From: Heligmosomoides polygyrus polygyrus
Lineage: Eukaryota > Nematoda > Chromadorea > Rhabditida > Heligmosomidae
Assembly: GCA_947396885.1 (NCBI GenBank)
Contig: OX377202.1
Location: 70,528,643-70,592,642, forward strand
Length of the DNA stretch: 64,000 bases
Direction: 5' to 3'
The position numbers and the translations under genes were made by a program. The notes beneath the pieces are model-generated. The model was not told the origin of the DNA and made no database searches. It was given only the letters and a program-made list of their open reading frames with translations. Below are positions 46,776-58,519 of this stretch, piece by piece. Every line of letters begins with the position of its first letter. Position 1 is the stretch's first letter.

Positions 46776-47540
46776 TTCATTTCTATTTTTTAATGAATTC
46801 AGGTGCCAGTTGCTGACACATCGTTTTATCTTAGCTCAGGCTAACACACTAAGGAGGTGTAGGAAATAGACAGCATGGACATAAAATGCGCTTAAAATCG
46901 AATCGCCTTCTTCTCGAATCTGTCGAATGTCGAGTGCTACGTTCTCGTCAGACATAATAATGAAGTCATAATTCAATCGAATTCATTGATTTTAGTAGAA
47001 GTAGAAGCCAAAAGATGTGTTGGGAGAGGCGTGCGATCTCGACCCCATCCTCTTTCAGTGGAAGTCAGATTTCTTGAATTTGAATATCACTAAAAAGGGA
47101 TGTCGATGTCCTACGGTTCCCCGCAAGAATACGTCATCGATGAGCAGAGCATGGAAACTGGTAGCGATGAATTTCTTGTTTCGACCCCGTACATCAAGTG
47201 AACGTTAGAATTTTTGGGAATGACACCTGAAACTATCTTAACGCCCATCAAATCACCAACAATTCCGTTCCAAGGTGCACGATGAATACCTAATGGCTTC
47301 CATACACCTCCAAGTCGGTAACAGTTTTGTGGTCTAAATGGAACATAAGTTTGGAGGTGCTGCAGACGGCAGATGAAACAGGAGTGCCTAATATAAAGGC
47401 ATCATTACAATGCAGCCCATCTTTCGATCCTCTCTGCAACAAAGAATGTGCGTTTTAAGTTTTCAAAGTTTTTTCATCAATCTGTGGACGTTCATCCAAG
47501 AAAAATGTTTCAGAAAGGAACCATCACGATCACTTATAAA
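46776..47540. other. Intergenic, nothing recognised
   Basis: Short frames at 47017-47208 and 47410-47595 have no recognised motif. Confidence 0.4.
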
Positions 47541-47544
47541 GGAG

Positions 47545-47990
47545 GCCTATGAACTTCCTCCAAAGATTCCCAACGTGAGCTATATGGCCTTGTAGAGCAT
47601 CGGAAGAGGGTCACAGAACTGTGTTTCGCTTTTGCTACGGGCCACTGGTGGTCCAAAAATGGTAAAAATGGTATCACTTCAGGGCGCGCTGATAAGGCGA
47701 GGGTGACGATTGGAATGTCACTGTTGTGTTCTGAACTTAACTTACAAAAGGTTTGCAGCTCAAACTAAAGTTAGATTGTAGCAACACGATAATTTCCTAC
47801 GCTTCCTAGACGAAGATGCAGGGTGCATATTTTTCATTCGCAACGACGGCGGCAACGCCGGGTGACCGAGTGAATAGTGAGGCGGACTTGCGGGAGGGGA
47901 CGAGGATTCGATTCGGGATTGGGAGGTTCGGGATTTGCCAGGTGGTCTGTTCCCATTTTACAAAAGAAGGGCACATTTTGGCTTCGGTAG
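47545..47990 (+). repeat. Second long inverted repeat, left arm, with tRNA-like core
   Basis: About 440 bp matching the inverted 48963-49430. Shared words include ccactggtggtccaaaaatg, tggtatcacttcagggcgcg, attttggctt and gtaggg. A tRNA-like sequence lies inside the arm. The two arms are separated by about 970 bp. Confidence 0.87.
47857..47930 (+). other. tRNA-like sequence in left arm
   Basis: gggtgaccgagtgaata resembles an A box and gaggattcgattcgg a B box; aggcggacttg lies between. Stems are poor, so it is not a functional tRNA call. Confidence 0.45.
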
Positions 47991-48962
47991 GGTACCGTGT
48001 TACTGGGTAGCGGTGAATAAGGGTGACGAGGTCACGACCATCGATTTCGCCCTGACTTCGCATATGGGAATTATTTAAGCCGCTGACCACGAATCTGTCA
48101 TCTTTTTCTGAATCTTCACTTGCCTTGCACTACTTTGCATCTCAAAGCGAAGGCTGGAAAATAACATTCGAGAAGACCACATTGGAGAAGAACGCAGCTC
48201 TACTAAGGTAGACAGATTTAGTCATACATATCTACTGTAACCTACCGTAGTCAACCGAAATTTTAAAAATAGATATCATAATCGTGGTTGGCACCCCAGA
48301 TAACCACCATGGGCGATGTTTGAGAAGTTTTTCCTTTCGACCTCTCATCGACCTTTGGAGCCGTGAAAGGCAGCAGTGCCGGTTGTTCTGTGCACACTTC
48401 ATTTCCTACACATACCCATCGTATCCTTCTGTAATGTATCGCCTCAAGGAAATTGGATGGCGATCTGCATCTCAAACGATTCTACAGGTGAATTTGGGAC
48501 GAAATTTTTTTCGACCTCTAGAGTTGAGGGGTGAATGCAAGTACTGCAATGCCCTAACCTGCCTATCGTAAGTGTATTTAGTGGTGAGGAAGAAACACAC
48601 AACATAGCGACCAATCACACGAAGTGGATAAACTGTACTTGGTAACAGTTAGCCGGAACAGTGAAAGTTTCGAGAAGAATAAAAAATAAGGAGGAATAAA
48701 AAAGATCCATAGAGAAATCCGAAGAGCGATGAGCATGTCTTGATGATGGGCCAAGTCAATACACGTCGTGTTCGCAAATGAAGTGACAGCGAAAAACATT
48801 TCGAAAACTGAATGGGAACATGTCAAAGGGGTCATAAGGGGATAGCCTCTAACGGAGCCTTTCTCAGCGAGACTGCGTGGTTTAATGGACGCGCGACCCA
48901 CACGACAAAACCAGCTTCTTCCAGATCCAACAACGGGTTCAAAGGGGAGTTAGGATGCGAAG
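47991..48962. other. Spacer between the two arms
   Basis: Unique sequence with short frames on both strands. No gene or repeat was recognised. Confidence 0.45.
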
Positions 48963-49430
48963 AATGGACCCTACGAAAGCCAAAATGTACTCTTCATTTG
49001 CTAAAATGCTAGCAACCCAGCCAGCGACACCGAACCTCAACACCCGGAATTGAACCCTCGACACCCCTCCTGCAAGTCCGCCTCGTATCCATTCGGCCAT
49101 CCAGCAGCTGCAGCCGCCGTTGCGAATAAATCACTTAAATGCACGCTGCGTTTTCGTCTAGAAAGCGTAGTAAACTATTGTATTACTATAATCCAACTTT
49201 AATCTGAGCTCCGAACCTTTTGTAAGTTAAGTTAAGAACACCACAGTGCGCGCCATTCCAATCGTCACTTTCGCCTTATCAGCGCGCCCTGAAGTGATAC
49301 CATTTTTACCATTTTTGGACCACCACTGGCCCGTAGCAAAAGCGAAACACAGTTCTGTGATCCTCTTCCGATGCACTACAAGAACATATAGGTCACGTTC
49401 GGAATCTTTGGAAGAAGTTCATGGACCTCC
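48963..49430 (-). repeat. Second long inverted repeat, right arm, with tRNA-like core
   Basis: Opposite-orientation partner of 47545-47990, including ccatttttggaccaccactg and agcgcgccctgaagtgatac. Confidence 0.87.
49040..49112 (-). other. tRNA-like sequence in right arm
   Basis: On the minus strand it has tggccgaatgga, close to the A-box consensus, and gggttcaattcc, close to the B box. The T stem pairs at only two positions and the acceptor stem does not close, so this is a pseudogene-like tRNA sequence. Confidence 0.5.
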
Positions 49431-49724
49431 CTTGTTAGAGCTCAAAGCGGGTTCTAACAAGGCTCTAGTGAGGATGAAGTATTCCGCGTAGAAGGTGTGT
49501 CTGCGCTACATGTCAACAAAAAATGTATGAACAAAAAAACGAGAGCATTCCGGGTGACACGATGAGTTGCACTGACATAAGGGTAGGGATGGTCAGCACT
49601 CAGTTTTAGTCTGAACATGTCAGGTGTTATTTAATTATATATTATGATGGTGTGATCATGTTTTACGGCCTGGTTACAAGGGCAGCTAAACAGCAGTCAA
49701 TATAATGCTTCAACCACCCTCTTT

Positions 49725-49985
49725 GGAGGACCCGCCACACATTCTACTACTTCTTCGGGATATCGCGGACAATCCGATTACGTTTTTGTCCTACACTACA
49801 TAGGTGGCTGGCCGATGAACAAGTCAGCCATTTCATCCTTTCAGAAAAGTCTGATATCAATCCACCGACACCGGTGGGATGGAAGGTTTGACCAGCCTGG
49901 GCTAGACTTGGGCCAGAAACTTTGAATCGGGATGCATGAGGCAGCCGCGTCCCCTCCGACTGTGCTACCACGTGCCTGAAAGGCG
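49725..49985 (-). mobile_element. tRNA-derived SINE, copy F
   Basis: The minus-strand head has tagcacagtcgg, an exact A-box match, but the B box is decayed (gattcaaagtttc). The body has ggctgacttgttcatcggcc and the 3' side atcccgaagaagtagtagaa. Confidence 0.75.
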
Positions 49986-49989
49986 ATTG

Positions 49990-51955
49990 AAAGGGAAATG
50001 ACATAAACACTGCTAGTCGTCCAACAGCGGAAAATCATGAGCATAACGAAAACGTGGAGTGATATGTAGTGCTTGCTTGAAGACTACAAATTCATTGAAT
50101 TCTTAATTTGGTCAGAAACGGAACTCTGTCACTACTTGAGTAGACGTCTGTGTGACTGCAGCGGAAACTCGAATATCCGAAAACTTCATTTTCGTCTGAC
50201 ATGATTGCTAGCTTTCCAAACAGAAATGCAAAATGTGATTTTCCAGCAGGCAAAAAACGTAGGAACTGAGTTTACTCTTCAACTTGCCACTTTAGATTGT
50301 AATCCACCAACTCCACAACAACCAACTATGCCAAAAACGTTTCCCAGTAATTTGAGAGCACTCGTGTTTTTTTTTGCCTTAAACATAACTTCTCATGCAC
50401 AAAGCTTTTCTTAGAAATAAGATATCAAGAAAACATTTAGGTGCTCTAATGATCAGAATTGCTGTGATGATGAATTGGTGATTATATATGCATAAAGGTT
50501 AGGCTGTTTTCAATTAGGGACGAAAGGCTAAAGATCTTCAAGGTAAAACAAATGAAAAGACTTTAAAATTAACCTTTTTTCAAAAAGTATACCAAATTAC
50601 CAAAGTATACCAGTTAGATAGGCAAAGGCTATTTTTCAGACCTTTCTTTGTTGGAACTGTAACTTAACCAAAAAAGGCAATATAAACAGCGAGTGCTCAT
50701 ACATGCAATACCGCTTAAATTCTTTGCAAAAAAGACGCTCAATTAACGGAGCCAAGGAAGCAAAAGCTTTATAACTAGGTTACTTTGCATTCGTTTTAGA
50801 TTTTGTTTAGATCGCTGGATAGAAAATGAGACGGGGCTTCTAATGTTGTTAACTAGATTCTAAACAAATGACTTTGAAAAGAGTTATGGCAATACGACGC
50901 TTTGTGACGGATTAGTGCGTCGCAAAGCGTCTTTTTTGCTAGAATTTGAGCGGTATTGTAAGATTCACTGGTGCCCTACCAATAACTGGAGTCATTCTGT
51001 GCCCATAACTCCTATCAGAACCGCGCTATACCGGGAGTGGGGCTCGGTTATCCAAAGCGTCTTAACCGAAGTAGAAGAATACTGGCCGGTTTCCGAAAAA
51101 ATCTACGTCACCTCGAGAGTCGCGTCCCATCCGGAGGTGTTGTAACGGCAAGGGAATGTAGTTAGACGGTCTGCCCACACTGGCGTGCAGTGCGGCCACA
51201 GAATCGCTTTCATCCGTGTGGATTCGTCAATTGACGTTCAAACATGGCTGTGTTGGCGAGAAGCTTGACTCGTTCGCAAATGAAATGCTAGTTGGTTCGT
51301 ACGCCCAACGAATGTGTGGCCCGCATTGTTGGAGTTCTGTTCCGAGAACTCACCTAATGTTCTCACTATCCAAAGTCACCTTGTCACCTCACAACGTTAC
51401 CGGTCCATCCAGCATTTAGCAGTCCACACGTTCCAGCTTGGTGTTGGCTTCGCAGGCCGACTTCAGAAGAGCAGGAGCAGTGTAACAGGGAGACGATGAC
51501 AGAATTGGAGACACTCTCATCGATGAGGCGAACATGTCCGAAGGCACCAGCATCAAGTTATAAAACGCGAGGCGAACATGATGAACGGCTCATCGCCACG
51601 GAAGGGACACCACGTGAAGATGCAAGTGAGCTGGGTGGCTTTGAGAGCCTCAGAGAATTTGTGAAAAAGGTGAGGAATGGCAACGCGTCCATCTTGTCGG
51701 CGTCACTGTTCCTCCTGCCTGAAGAAAAAGCGCCACAAAAGGTGAGGTGGGAGCACGATCACCACTTGGCATGGCCAGGAAGGCAGAACGGAGGTTGAGC
51801 ATCGCATACAATAAGTGCTGGAATTGTAATGATGTCTTCAGCATCACCGAGTCTCCCAGAGATATCAGAGAAGCAGCCTTTGGGCAGATGTTGAATGTTC
51901 AATAGAATCGATAGGGCGAAAACATTGGACGATATGATTTAAAGTCTTGCTCTAT
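49990..51955. other. Intergenic, some coding-like frames
   Basis: Plus-strand frames at 50915-51145, 51216-51419 and 51496-51798 lie in series, and the last contains LGGFESLREFVKKVRNGNAS with two aag|gtgagg donor-like sites. They may belong to one decayed gene or retroelement, but I recognise no motif. Confidence 0.35.
50896..50937. repeat. 13-bp hairpin followed by T run
   Basis: gacgctttgtgac (50896) pairs with gtcgcaaagcgtc (50919-50931), one mismatch, and is followed by tttttt. It resembles a small-RNA 3' end with a pol III stop, but no upstream promoter boxes were seen. Confidence 0.6.
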
Positions 51956-51956
51956 A

Positions 51957-53207
51957 GACAGGGTGTCTCAAAAAATGTATAGACTGTTTGAAAAGTAATA
52001 ACCTTGCTCATAATAAAGGTACTGAGAAAGTCAGTTCGTGTAGCTTAAGAAATTAGAAATTTCCGACATATGAGCGGTATGGAATGCGCCATGCACTTGT
52101 CTGTACTCTTGCATTTTACACTCGATTGATTGTGTTTCGCTTAAATACTTGTTATAAATTCTTTACGAAGGGGTCCTATTGATTGATTTGTGTTTCTTTT
52201 AAAGTTTAAAAATTAAAAACACACTACGACTTGCGAAAAATGCAGGGTGTCCTAAAAATGCAGGTACTAATTAAAGAGATCTAACATTGCTGCAAGTAAA
52301 GCTTTCGAAGAAGTTTGAGACCAGTATAAAGCACAGGGAAACAAGAATTCTGCGTCATGTAGATAGTCAAGATTGCACCATGCTCCCGCCTGAAACCTTG
52401 CATTACGGACTCTATTGATTGTGCATGGGCTGAATGCATGTTACATTCTTGCCGTTGCTTGGCTACACTAACCTCTGCTGTGCTTTTTTAACGTTTAGAA
52501 CTTGACAATCAGGTGAAAATCGAGATACATGCAAGATTATTGATTACACAAATTAAATGTGAGCAGAAGCCCCATTTTCCAACCCGGATTCTGTGGACTC
52601 TTAAAGCAATATTCAAACTGAATGGAGAGGTTAATTGGCATAATTGAAACTATGGGCGACGGTAAATGCTAAAAGAAACACAGCACAGTTTAATCTGGCC
52701 GAGTGCTAACAACATTGTAACAAGCATTCTGTTCATGCACAATGAATCGAGCCTGAAATGGAAGTTTCAGACGGGAGCGTGGTGCTATCTTGACTATTTG
52801 CACGTCACAGAATTTTCGCTATCCCATGCTTTCACATTATCCCCAAACTTCTTCAAAAACTTCACTAGCAGCAATGCTAGAACCTTTCAAATAGTATTTT
52901 TTAGGATATCCTACACTTTCGCAAACTTTAGTGTGTTTTCAAATTTTATACTTCTGAAAAAGCACAAATCAATCGATAGGGCCACTTTGTGGGGAAATTG
53001 CGAGGAGTATTCTAGCGAAACACATTCAATCGAATGTAAAATGCTAAAATTCAGACAAGTGCATGGCGCTTTCCATGCCACTCATATGTCAGAAAATTTC
53101 CATTTTCCTAAGCTTTCATATGAACTCTTAAATTTTTCATTATCTTTATTGTGAGCAAAGTTGTCACCTTCCAAACAGTGTATATGCTCTTTTGAGACAC
53201 TCCTGTA
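51957..53207. mobile_element. Non-autonomous Tc1/mariner-type element 1
   Basis: The left end cagggtgtctcaaaaaatgt and right end (complement) caggagtgtctcaaaagagc are inverted repeats that continue for about 70 bp through agactgtttg and ataaccttgctca, next to TA dinucleotides. The interior has no transposase. The 162-codon frame at 52666-53154 lies in the element and is Phe/Ser-rich without motifs. The segment 52000-52560 is directly repeated in element 2. Confidence 0.75.
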
Positions 53208-53775
53208 TAAAAATCTGTGACAGAACAAAGCTTTGGCTTCAGTGTAGGGTACAAGAATCAAGGGGAAGGATCCGAACTGCAGCATCGTATTTTTTGGAGA
53301 GGGGGGGGGGCTCACTCTTTCATGGTTTTGGCAGATGATTGTTTAGTATTTTTTCAGCCCCTGCACACAGGGCGAAATGCACGCAAGCATGGTACACGGC
53401 CAATTTTCTGGACTTCGCCATGTCTGCGGAATGGCCACAGCACTCCTTGGATCTGAATCCAACCGACTACAGCGCGTTATCCATTTTGAAGGCCAGGGTT
53501 CCTGCCAAGCGCCACCACAGCCTAAAGGCCCAGAAGGGATTTCTATGTCGGGAGTGGGAACAGCTGTCTCCAGATGACCTGCGGCCCATCGCCAAAAAAT
53601 TCTCCAAGCGCTTCGACTTCTGTATTCGCGCCAATGGGGTCAATTCGAATCCGGTCGAGTATAGTGTTGCCTATTGCCTATGTTGTTGTTTTTCATGTAT
53701 TGTTTTGTAAACTTGTTAATTGTTTCGTAGTCATAATTTAAAAACCTTCATCACGTTATTTTGGAACACCCTGTA
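53208..53775 (+). pseudogene. Tc1/mariner-superfamily transposase fragment
   Basis: The frame from 53339 reads SAPAHRAKCTQAWYTANF, AEWPQHSLDLNPTDYSALSI and LSPDDLRPIAKKFSKRFDFC. This is the C-terminal third of a Tc1-like DDE transposase, with the final DLNP acidic site kept and the second Asp (usually QQDSAPAH) lost. It ends in ttattttggaacaccctgta, an element terminus of cagggtgttcc type. The N-terminal two thirds are gone. Its terminus resembles those of the flanking elements only in the first bases. Confidence 0.8.
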
Positions 53776-53884
53776 TTAGCGATACGAAAGTCGGACACCA
53801 AGCGAGACGGGCAAGGACGAAGCCCACGTACCGATGGGCCAGGACACGGTCGAGCGTCTGCCCCTCGTCCCCCTGGCCCGCCCA

Positions 53885-54762
53885 CCTCCAACCCAGTCTG
53901 TCTGAAAGGTGATAACTTCGCTCACAGTGAAGGTTCTGGAGGTTGAGGGCAAATATGGTAGCGTAAAAATAGAAATTTTCTGAAATATGAACGCTGTGGA
54001 TTACGCCATGCACTCGTACGAATTCTTCCATTACATTCGATTGATTGAGTTTTCCTTAACCACTTGTTGTAATTTTTCCTTAAAGGAGCCGTGTTGATCA
54101 ATTTATGTTTTTTTTAAAGTTTAAAATTTAAAAGCACACTACGGCTTGCGAAATGGAGGATATCCTAAAAAAAATATGGGTACTAAATATTTTAAATGCT
54201 CTAACATTGCTGCTAGTGAAACTTTCGGAGCTTAAGACTGACATTGGAGCACAGATAGCGGAAATCCTGTGACATGCAAATGGACAAGATCGCGATATGT
54301 ACTAGTCTGAAACCTTGCATTTCAAACCCAATTGAGAGTGCATGGGCTGAACGTTTTTTGCAATCTTCTTACTGCTTAGCCCATTAATCTGTGCCGTGCT
54401 TCTTTAAGCATTTAGAACCTGACAAACACGTGAGAGACAAGCAGCATGCGAGTTGATTGATTGCGCAATTTGGTGTTCTCGTTATCGCTTTAATAACGCT
54501 TTCTACATATCTGACACCATAAAACGAGTCACGCCCGGCTCTTGGCTTTCCTTCGAGGGGAAGAAGTTTATCCTGGAGGGCTAATGGAAAATCGGAAACA
54601 TCGATTTTCCAGTAGCCCTTCGATTTAGAGGCGATTCAGCGACTAATTCAATCTTATTTTCCTAAACTTTCATATGAGCCCTTAACTTCTTCCTACCCTT
54701 ACCGTGAGCAACGTTATCACTTTAAAACAGTGTGTACATTTCTTGAGACATCCTGTATTTGC
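53885..54762. mobile_element. Non-autonomous Tc1/mariner-type element 2
   Basis: Direct relative of element 1. 53890-54475 parallels 52000-52560 with shared words such as cactcgattgattg/cattcgattgattg and gcacactacggcttgcgaaa. The right end (aaacagtgtgtacatttctt, gagacatcctgta) is the same terminus type. The left end is decayed to agtctgtctgaaaggtgata, and the 110 bp before it do not match. Confidence 0.7.
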
Positions 54763-54789
54763 TTTGACGAAATGATCTTCCCACCCAAA

Positions 54790-54925
54790 AGCACCCGAAT
54801 AAATATTCGAACAATGTTCGAATATTTATTCGGGTGCTCGAAAACACGCTACTTTCGAACGTATTCGAAATCGAATGCTCGAAAATCGTCGCTATTCGAA
54901 TATATTAGGTTATTCGAAAATTTTG
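54790..54925. repeat. 24-bp palindrome plus ATTCGAA cluster
   Basis: 54790-54813 (agcacccgaataaatattcg onward) and 54815-54838 are exact complements around a single A. The next 85 bp hold at least six ttcgaa or attcgaa words in both orientations. This looks like the end of a palindrome-rich mini-element. Confidence 0.85.
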
Positions 54926-56215
54926 AGGGAGCATAACTATATGAGCGATGCGACGAATGCTGAGAGCTCTACATCCTTTCGCGTCGTTCCGCAAGACTCA
55001 TCGCCGTGATTCCATCGCAGCGACAGGAAGTATGCACGAGGCCTCACAGCTTGAACTGCTTCAAGAACGAAGTTTATCAATCCTCATTTACGAGCACTAT
55101 CAAGAGAATGTAACGGTTTTTTATTTAGTAGGTGTTTCTGATAGCTTTTATGTGCTGTTCCATTTCTTTTCGCATGAACATGAACTATCGAGGGCTCCTT
55201 TACGGAAATGATAATTAAACCTGACTGGTAGGTAGAACTATGAATAGCTATTACCAATTGAGCAAATAAAATTAACCCAATTAGGGCCTACACATTTGCT
55301 TCTGTAGTCAACTCGTTCCTCAAATGTCGAGGGGGTCGGTGGAGTTTTCTCGTGACGTTAATGTAACAAGAAGTCAGAGGCATCAATAACAAAAACAGCT
55401 TGATGAATCCATTCTAAAAATTGATGCAGGTCAAGTTTGGAAGTTTTTGAAAAGGTCTAAAAATGACAAAAAAGTCTAAAATGTCTAAAAAAGATAGGGC
55501 GTGGTCTTGCAGATGGGTCGTCGTTTTTTGGTGGCGATTTCTGTTCCTCCACGTGGTGCCACTAGAAACTTCTCTCAAGATAACAGCAATCAAAAATACT
55601 AACAGAGATCAAAACGACTACATATTTTCCTTCGTAAAAAAGACAAATCGAGAACACAGTTTAAATGATGGGGAGAAATGGGGAGTAGAAACTAAAAAAC
55701 AAAACTTCTTCAGGTCCATGTAAACAATTCGATCTCAATTTGTAAGAAACGAACTTGTGGTTAGAAGAGCGATCCGTAACATCCGAAATGCATACGAAAT
55801 GCATACTGACAGCACTGCTCACCTCACCTGCAGTTTAAGAAGCAGAGCAGAACCCATGAACTGCTAAAAAAATTAACGATCTTGTCTACATTACTCAATC
55901 ATACTGGACAGTAGGTAAGTTTCAAGAAGCAAACGTCAGAAAAATTGTTACAATGGCGCTTGATGAAACCAACTTTTTCATGTCTGGTTAGCTTTTTGTT
56001 ATCTACCTCAAAAGGCTAATCTGAAGAGGACTAATGAAATGATCAGGAGAGCGTGTGTTGCTGTAACAGGTATGTAGTGGGCTCGCGTTCCACGTATGAG
56101 CAATAACTCAACCCTGTCAACCATTGCTGTATTCAAATCACTCAAGACTAAAGACGGTACGCATGCACATATTTGAGAAACGCTCTTCGTATATGTTCGC
56201 TGGGTGATTAGTTGC
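54926..56215. other. Intergenic, nothing recognised
   Basis: Short frames (54948-55211, 55463-55723) without motifs. No RNA gene or transposon end was seen. Confidence 0.4.
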
Positions 56216-56226
56216 GATCCGACTTC

Positions 56227-56285
56227 CTGCGCCTGGCGGGAACCGAGCGCACCCTCTGCGCCTGGCGGGAACCGAACACACCCTC
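56227..56285 (-). repeat. 29-bp tandem duplication, tRNA T-arm-like
   Basis: ctgcgcctggcgggaaccga is repeated at 56227 and 56256 (period 29). On the minus strand each unit reads ggttcccgccaggcgca, resembling the T arm and acceptor end of a tRNA. A further tRNA-like aaggttcgagcatcc is nearby at about 56305. It is not a complete tRNA. Confidence 0.6.
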
Positions 56286-56929
56286 TACTTTCCGAACAGG
56301 ATGCTCGAACCTTACATTTCAACCATCATCACCCATTACATGCATTACAGCTGTTGCTCGAGGAATGTCGTGGGCGACGCTGTCTGCATGAAATCAGGCA
56401 CGGGAAAACAGGAAACTCGACGAATTTTGCGTTTATTGCTCTGAAGACAAGGAATCAGAGTCCACAGAAATCATGCAGCTAAAAGTGAACTGCGAAAAAC
56501 AAATTTTACCATTATGCAGATTAGGCAGCAGTTGGTTAGATCGAGACACTGGAAACGTTGCTGTTACTTGACCTGGACATCTAGAAATTCTAAAGCAGCA
56601 GCATTTTCACTGGGTGTCCATTATCACACCAGATCTTGAACTTTATCTCTTTTTCACTTCCTTTGCCCCACATCGACTCAGCCGAAACAGCAAAATCAGA
56701 CAGACTGATTAGAATTTCTGGTAATGAAAGCTTATTTGTTCTAAATCTAGGAACACCACTTCTACGAATGCCTTCAGTTTAACCGGTTTCACACTTAGAT
56801 GTATAAGCGAGCGCCTCATCTCGACATCACGGGTGATTGGATGGGTAGTTGATAGGAAAGTATCGTGAATGTCCCGGTTGAGCGTTAATGGTGTAAGGAG
56901 TAGCATCGCTGCCCGAAATGCAGGGGCCG

Positions 56930-57122
56930 GGCTCATCAACGACTTACAGCAATTTAGCTAAAAAAAAATACAGCCAAAATCCCTGATGGCGCGGTGAAAT
57001 GTTTGACTACATCGCTTGATAGCCGCGCTATCAAGGATTTCGGCTGTTTTTTCTCTGTTAGATTGCTGTAAGTCGTTGATGAATGGCCCCAGAAGGTGCG
57101 TGTTCGAGTCCCGCCTGGTGCA
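56930..57122 (+). repeat. 60-bp imperfect inverted repeat with tRNA-like right arm
   Basis: gctcatcaacgacttacagc (56931) pairs with gctgtaagtcgttgatgaa ending near 57083; the arms continue through tacagcc/ggctgt and aatccctgat/atcaaggatt with mismatches. The centre holds cttgatagccgcgctatcaa, a smaller palindrome. The right arm runs into cgtgttcgagtcccgcc, a strong B-box-like T arm, ending tggtgca. An A box is only approximate. Confidence 0.7.
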
Positions 57123-58519
57123 AGGATTATGAGCGCAACCAAACATCCTTCTAACTGCTTATTGTTTCGTCCAGATCACCATCCTATGCCTTCTCCCATT
57201 CCAATAGAACTCTGTTGTCCTCATCCGACTTCAGCCACTCTTCTTAGTACGAAAGGGAAGCCTTCAAACGTTATGGAACTGGCGAATTCCCGTTTAGTAG
57301 TGAGTTTGATCCACACTTCAGAAAACGTAACGCTAGCACACAATAGTTGAGTGACAGTTCGCCAAATTTGTCCCTAGTTTCCAAGGTTCCCACCCTGCTC
57401 GTACATGTCTGTGTGGTAAAGAAATTGGTTGGCATGATTCGTTTGGAAGGCATTCAGGCATGTTCTTGGCTTCTGGCAGAAAGTCTTCTCGAACACCACA
57501 TTTTTGTAAAACATTGCGTGAATTGACTAGAACCAATCACAGTGCAGGCCAACCAATAATGATAGATTTTGCTTATCCGCATTCAAGGTTTTTAAGGCTA
57601 CTGGACACAGGTCCTTTTGTAAGATTTTGTTTAAAGGGTGAAAAAAGAGGAAGAAGCACTGAATGAATAGCACTGAAGGTATCTGTACCATAGATATCCT
57701 GAACGGGCAAGTGCACCTTTCTCGTGGCAGCTTCTAAAGCGAATGGTATGGAAGGCCTAGTAACAAGAACATCTTAGGTCATTTCCGCTTTACACGCACG
57801 AGCAGTACAAAAAGGGCATTATTAAGAAGATGTTCCACACATCGACAATGGTATTCCAGTGAGGGAAGAAGGGTCATCATGGGAGATGGCTGCAGGAGCC
57901 TTGGAGCGCTGTGGCGTCAAGGAACACCGTAATGAATAGGAGAGAGGTAGGCGCGATGAAAAACCAGGAGCTCGATTCGCTTGTTGACTTTTACGGTCTG
58001 ACGCCAGATAGTTAATGTTAATGTTTATTACGTCGCGAAAGGCAGACGCGAGATAGAAGTAGGACAGTACAAACAAACAAACGAACATCAGAAAAATGCA
58101 CAATCAAGCAAGAATTGGGTGTGGTCGATCTCCATGGCTAGAGTCCGTCAAACTTAAGCAACATTTTTGATGCGTACCGCTTGAACTGGGGTATGGAGTG
58201 AGCATTTGACAGGTTTTTCGTGATTCTTATGTAAGCGCCACCTGCTCTATGTGATAATGGTAGAAAGAAGGTCACTGAAGGATTTGCGAGAAGGGGACTG
58301 CCTCACTCGCCCAATCTTCCTCCATGGATGGTGAGATGACACCCCTCGCCTCCCATTTTGAGGTTGGGGTTGTGCCACCTGCGTTCTGTCTCGTTCCATC
58401 TCTTCCCTCTTGGGCCTCTTTGGCTTGAAAGTGGTGCTCTAGCAAATAACAACTCTAAATTTCCTTGTTTTTTAGGATTTTACGAAGGTGGTTGTGCCTA
58501 AACGTTAGCCGGATAAATA
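57123..58519. other. Intergenic, nothing recognised
   Basis: Overlapping short frames at 57271-57666 and 57822-58103 have no recognised motif. Confidence 0.4.

Noticed and set aside
49040..49112. Functional leucine- or serine-type tRNA gene
   Set aside because: A and B boxes look right but the T stem has only two pairs and no acceptor stem closes.
52666..53154. 162-codon plus-strand frame
   Set aside because: It lies inside a non-autonomous element between its inverted ends, overlaps sequence shared with a second copy that is not open, and has no motif.
56204..56482. 92-codon frame containing PGGNRTHPLLSEQD
   Set aside because: This peptide pattern is a typical spurious translation of tRNA-like sequence, which is present here.
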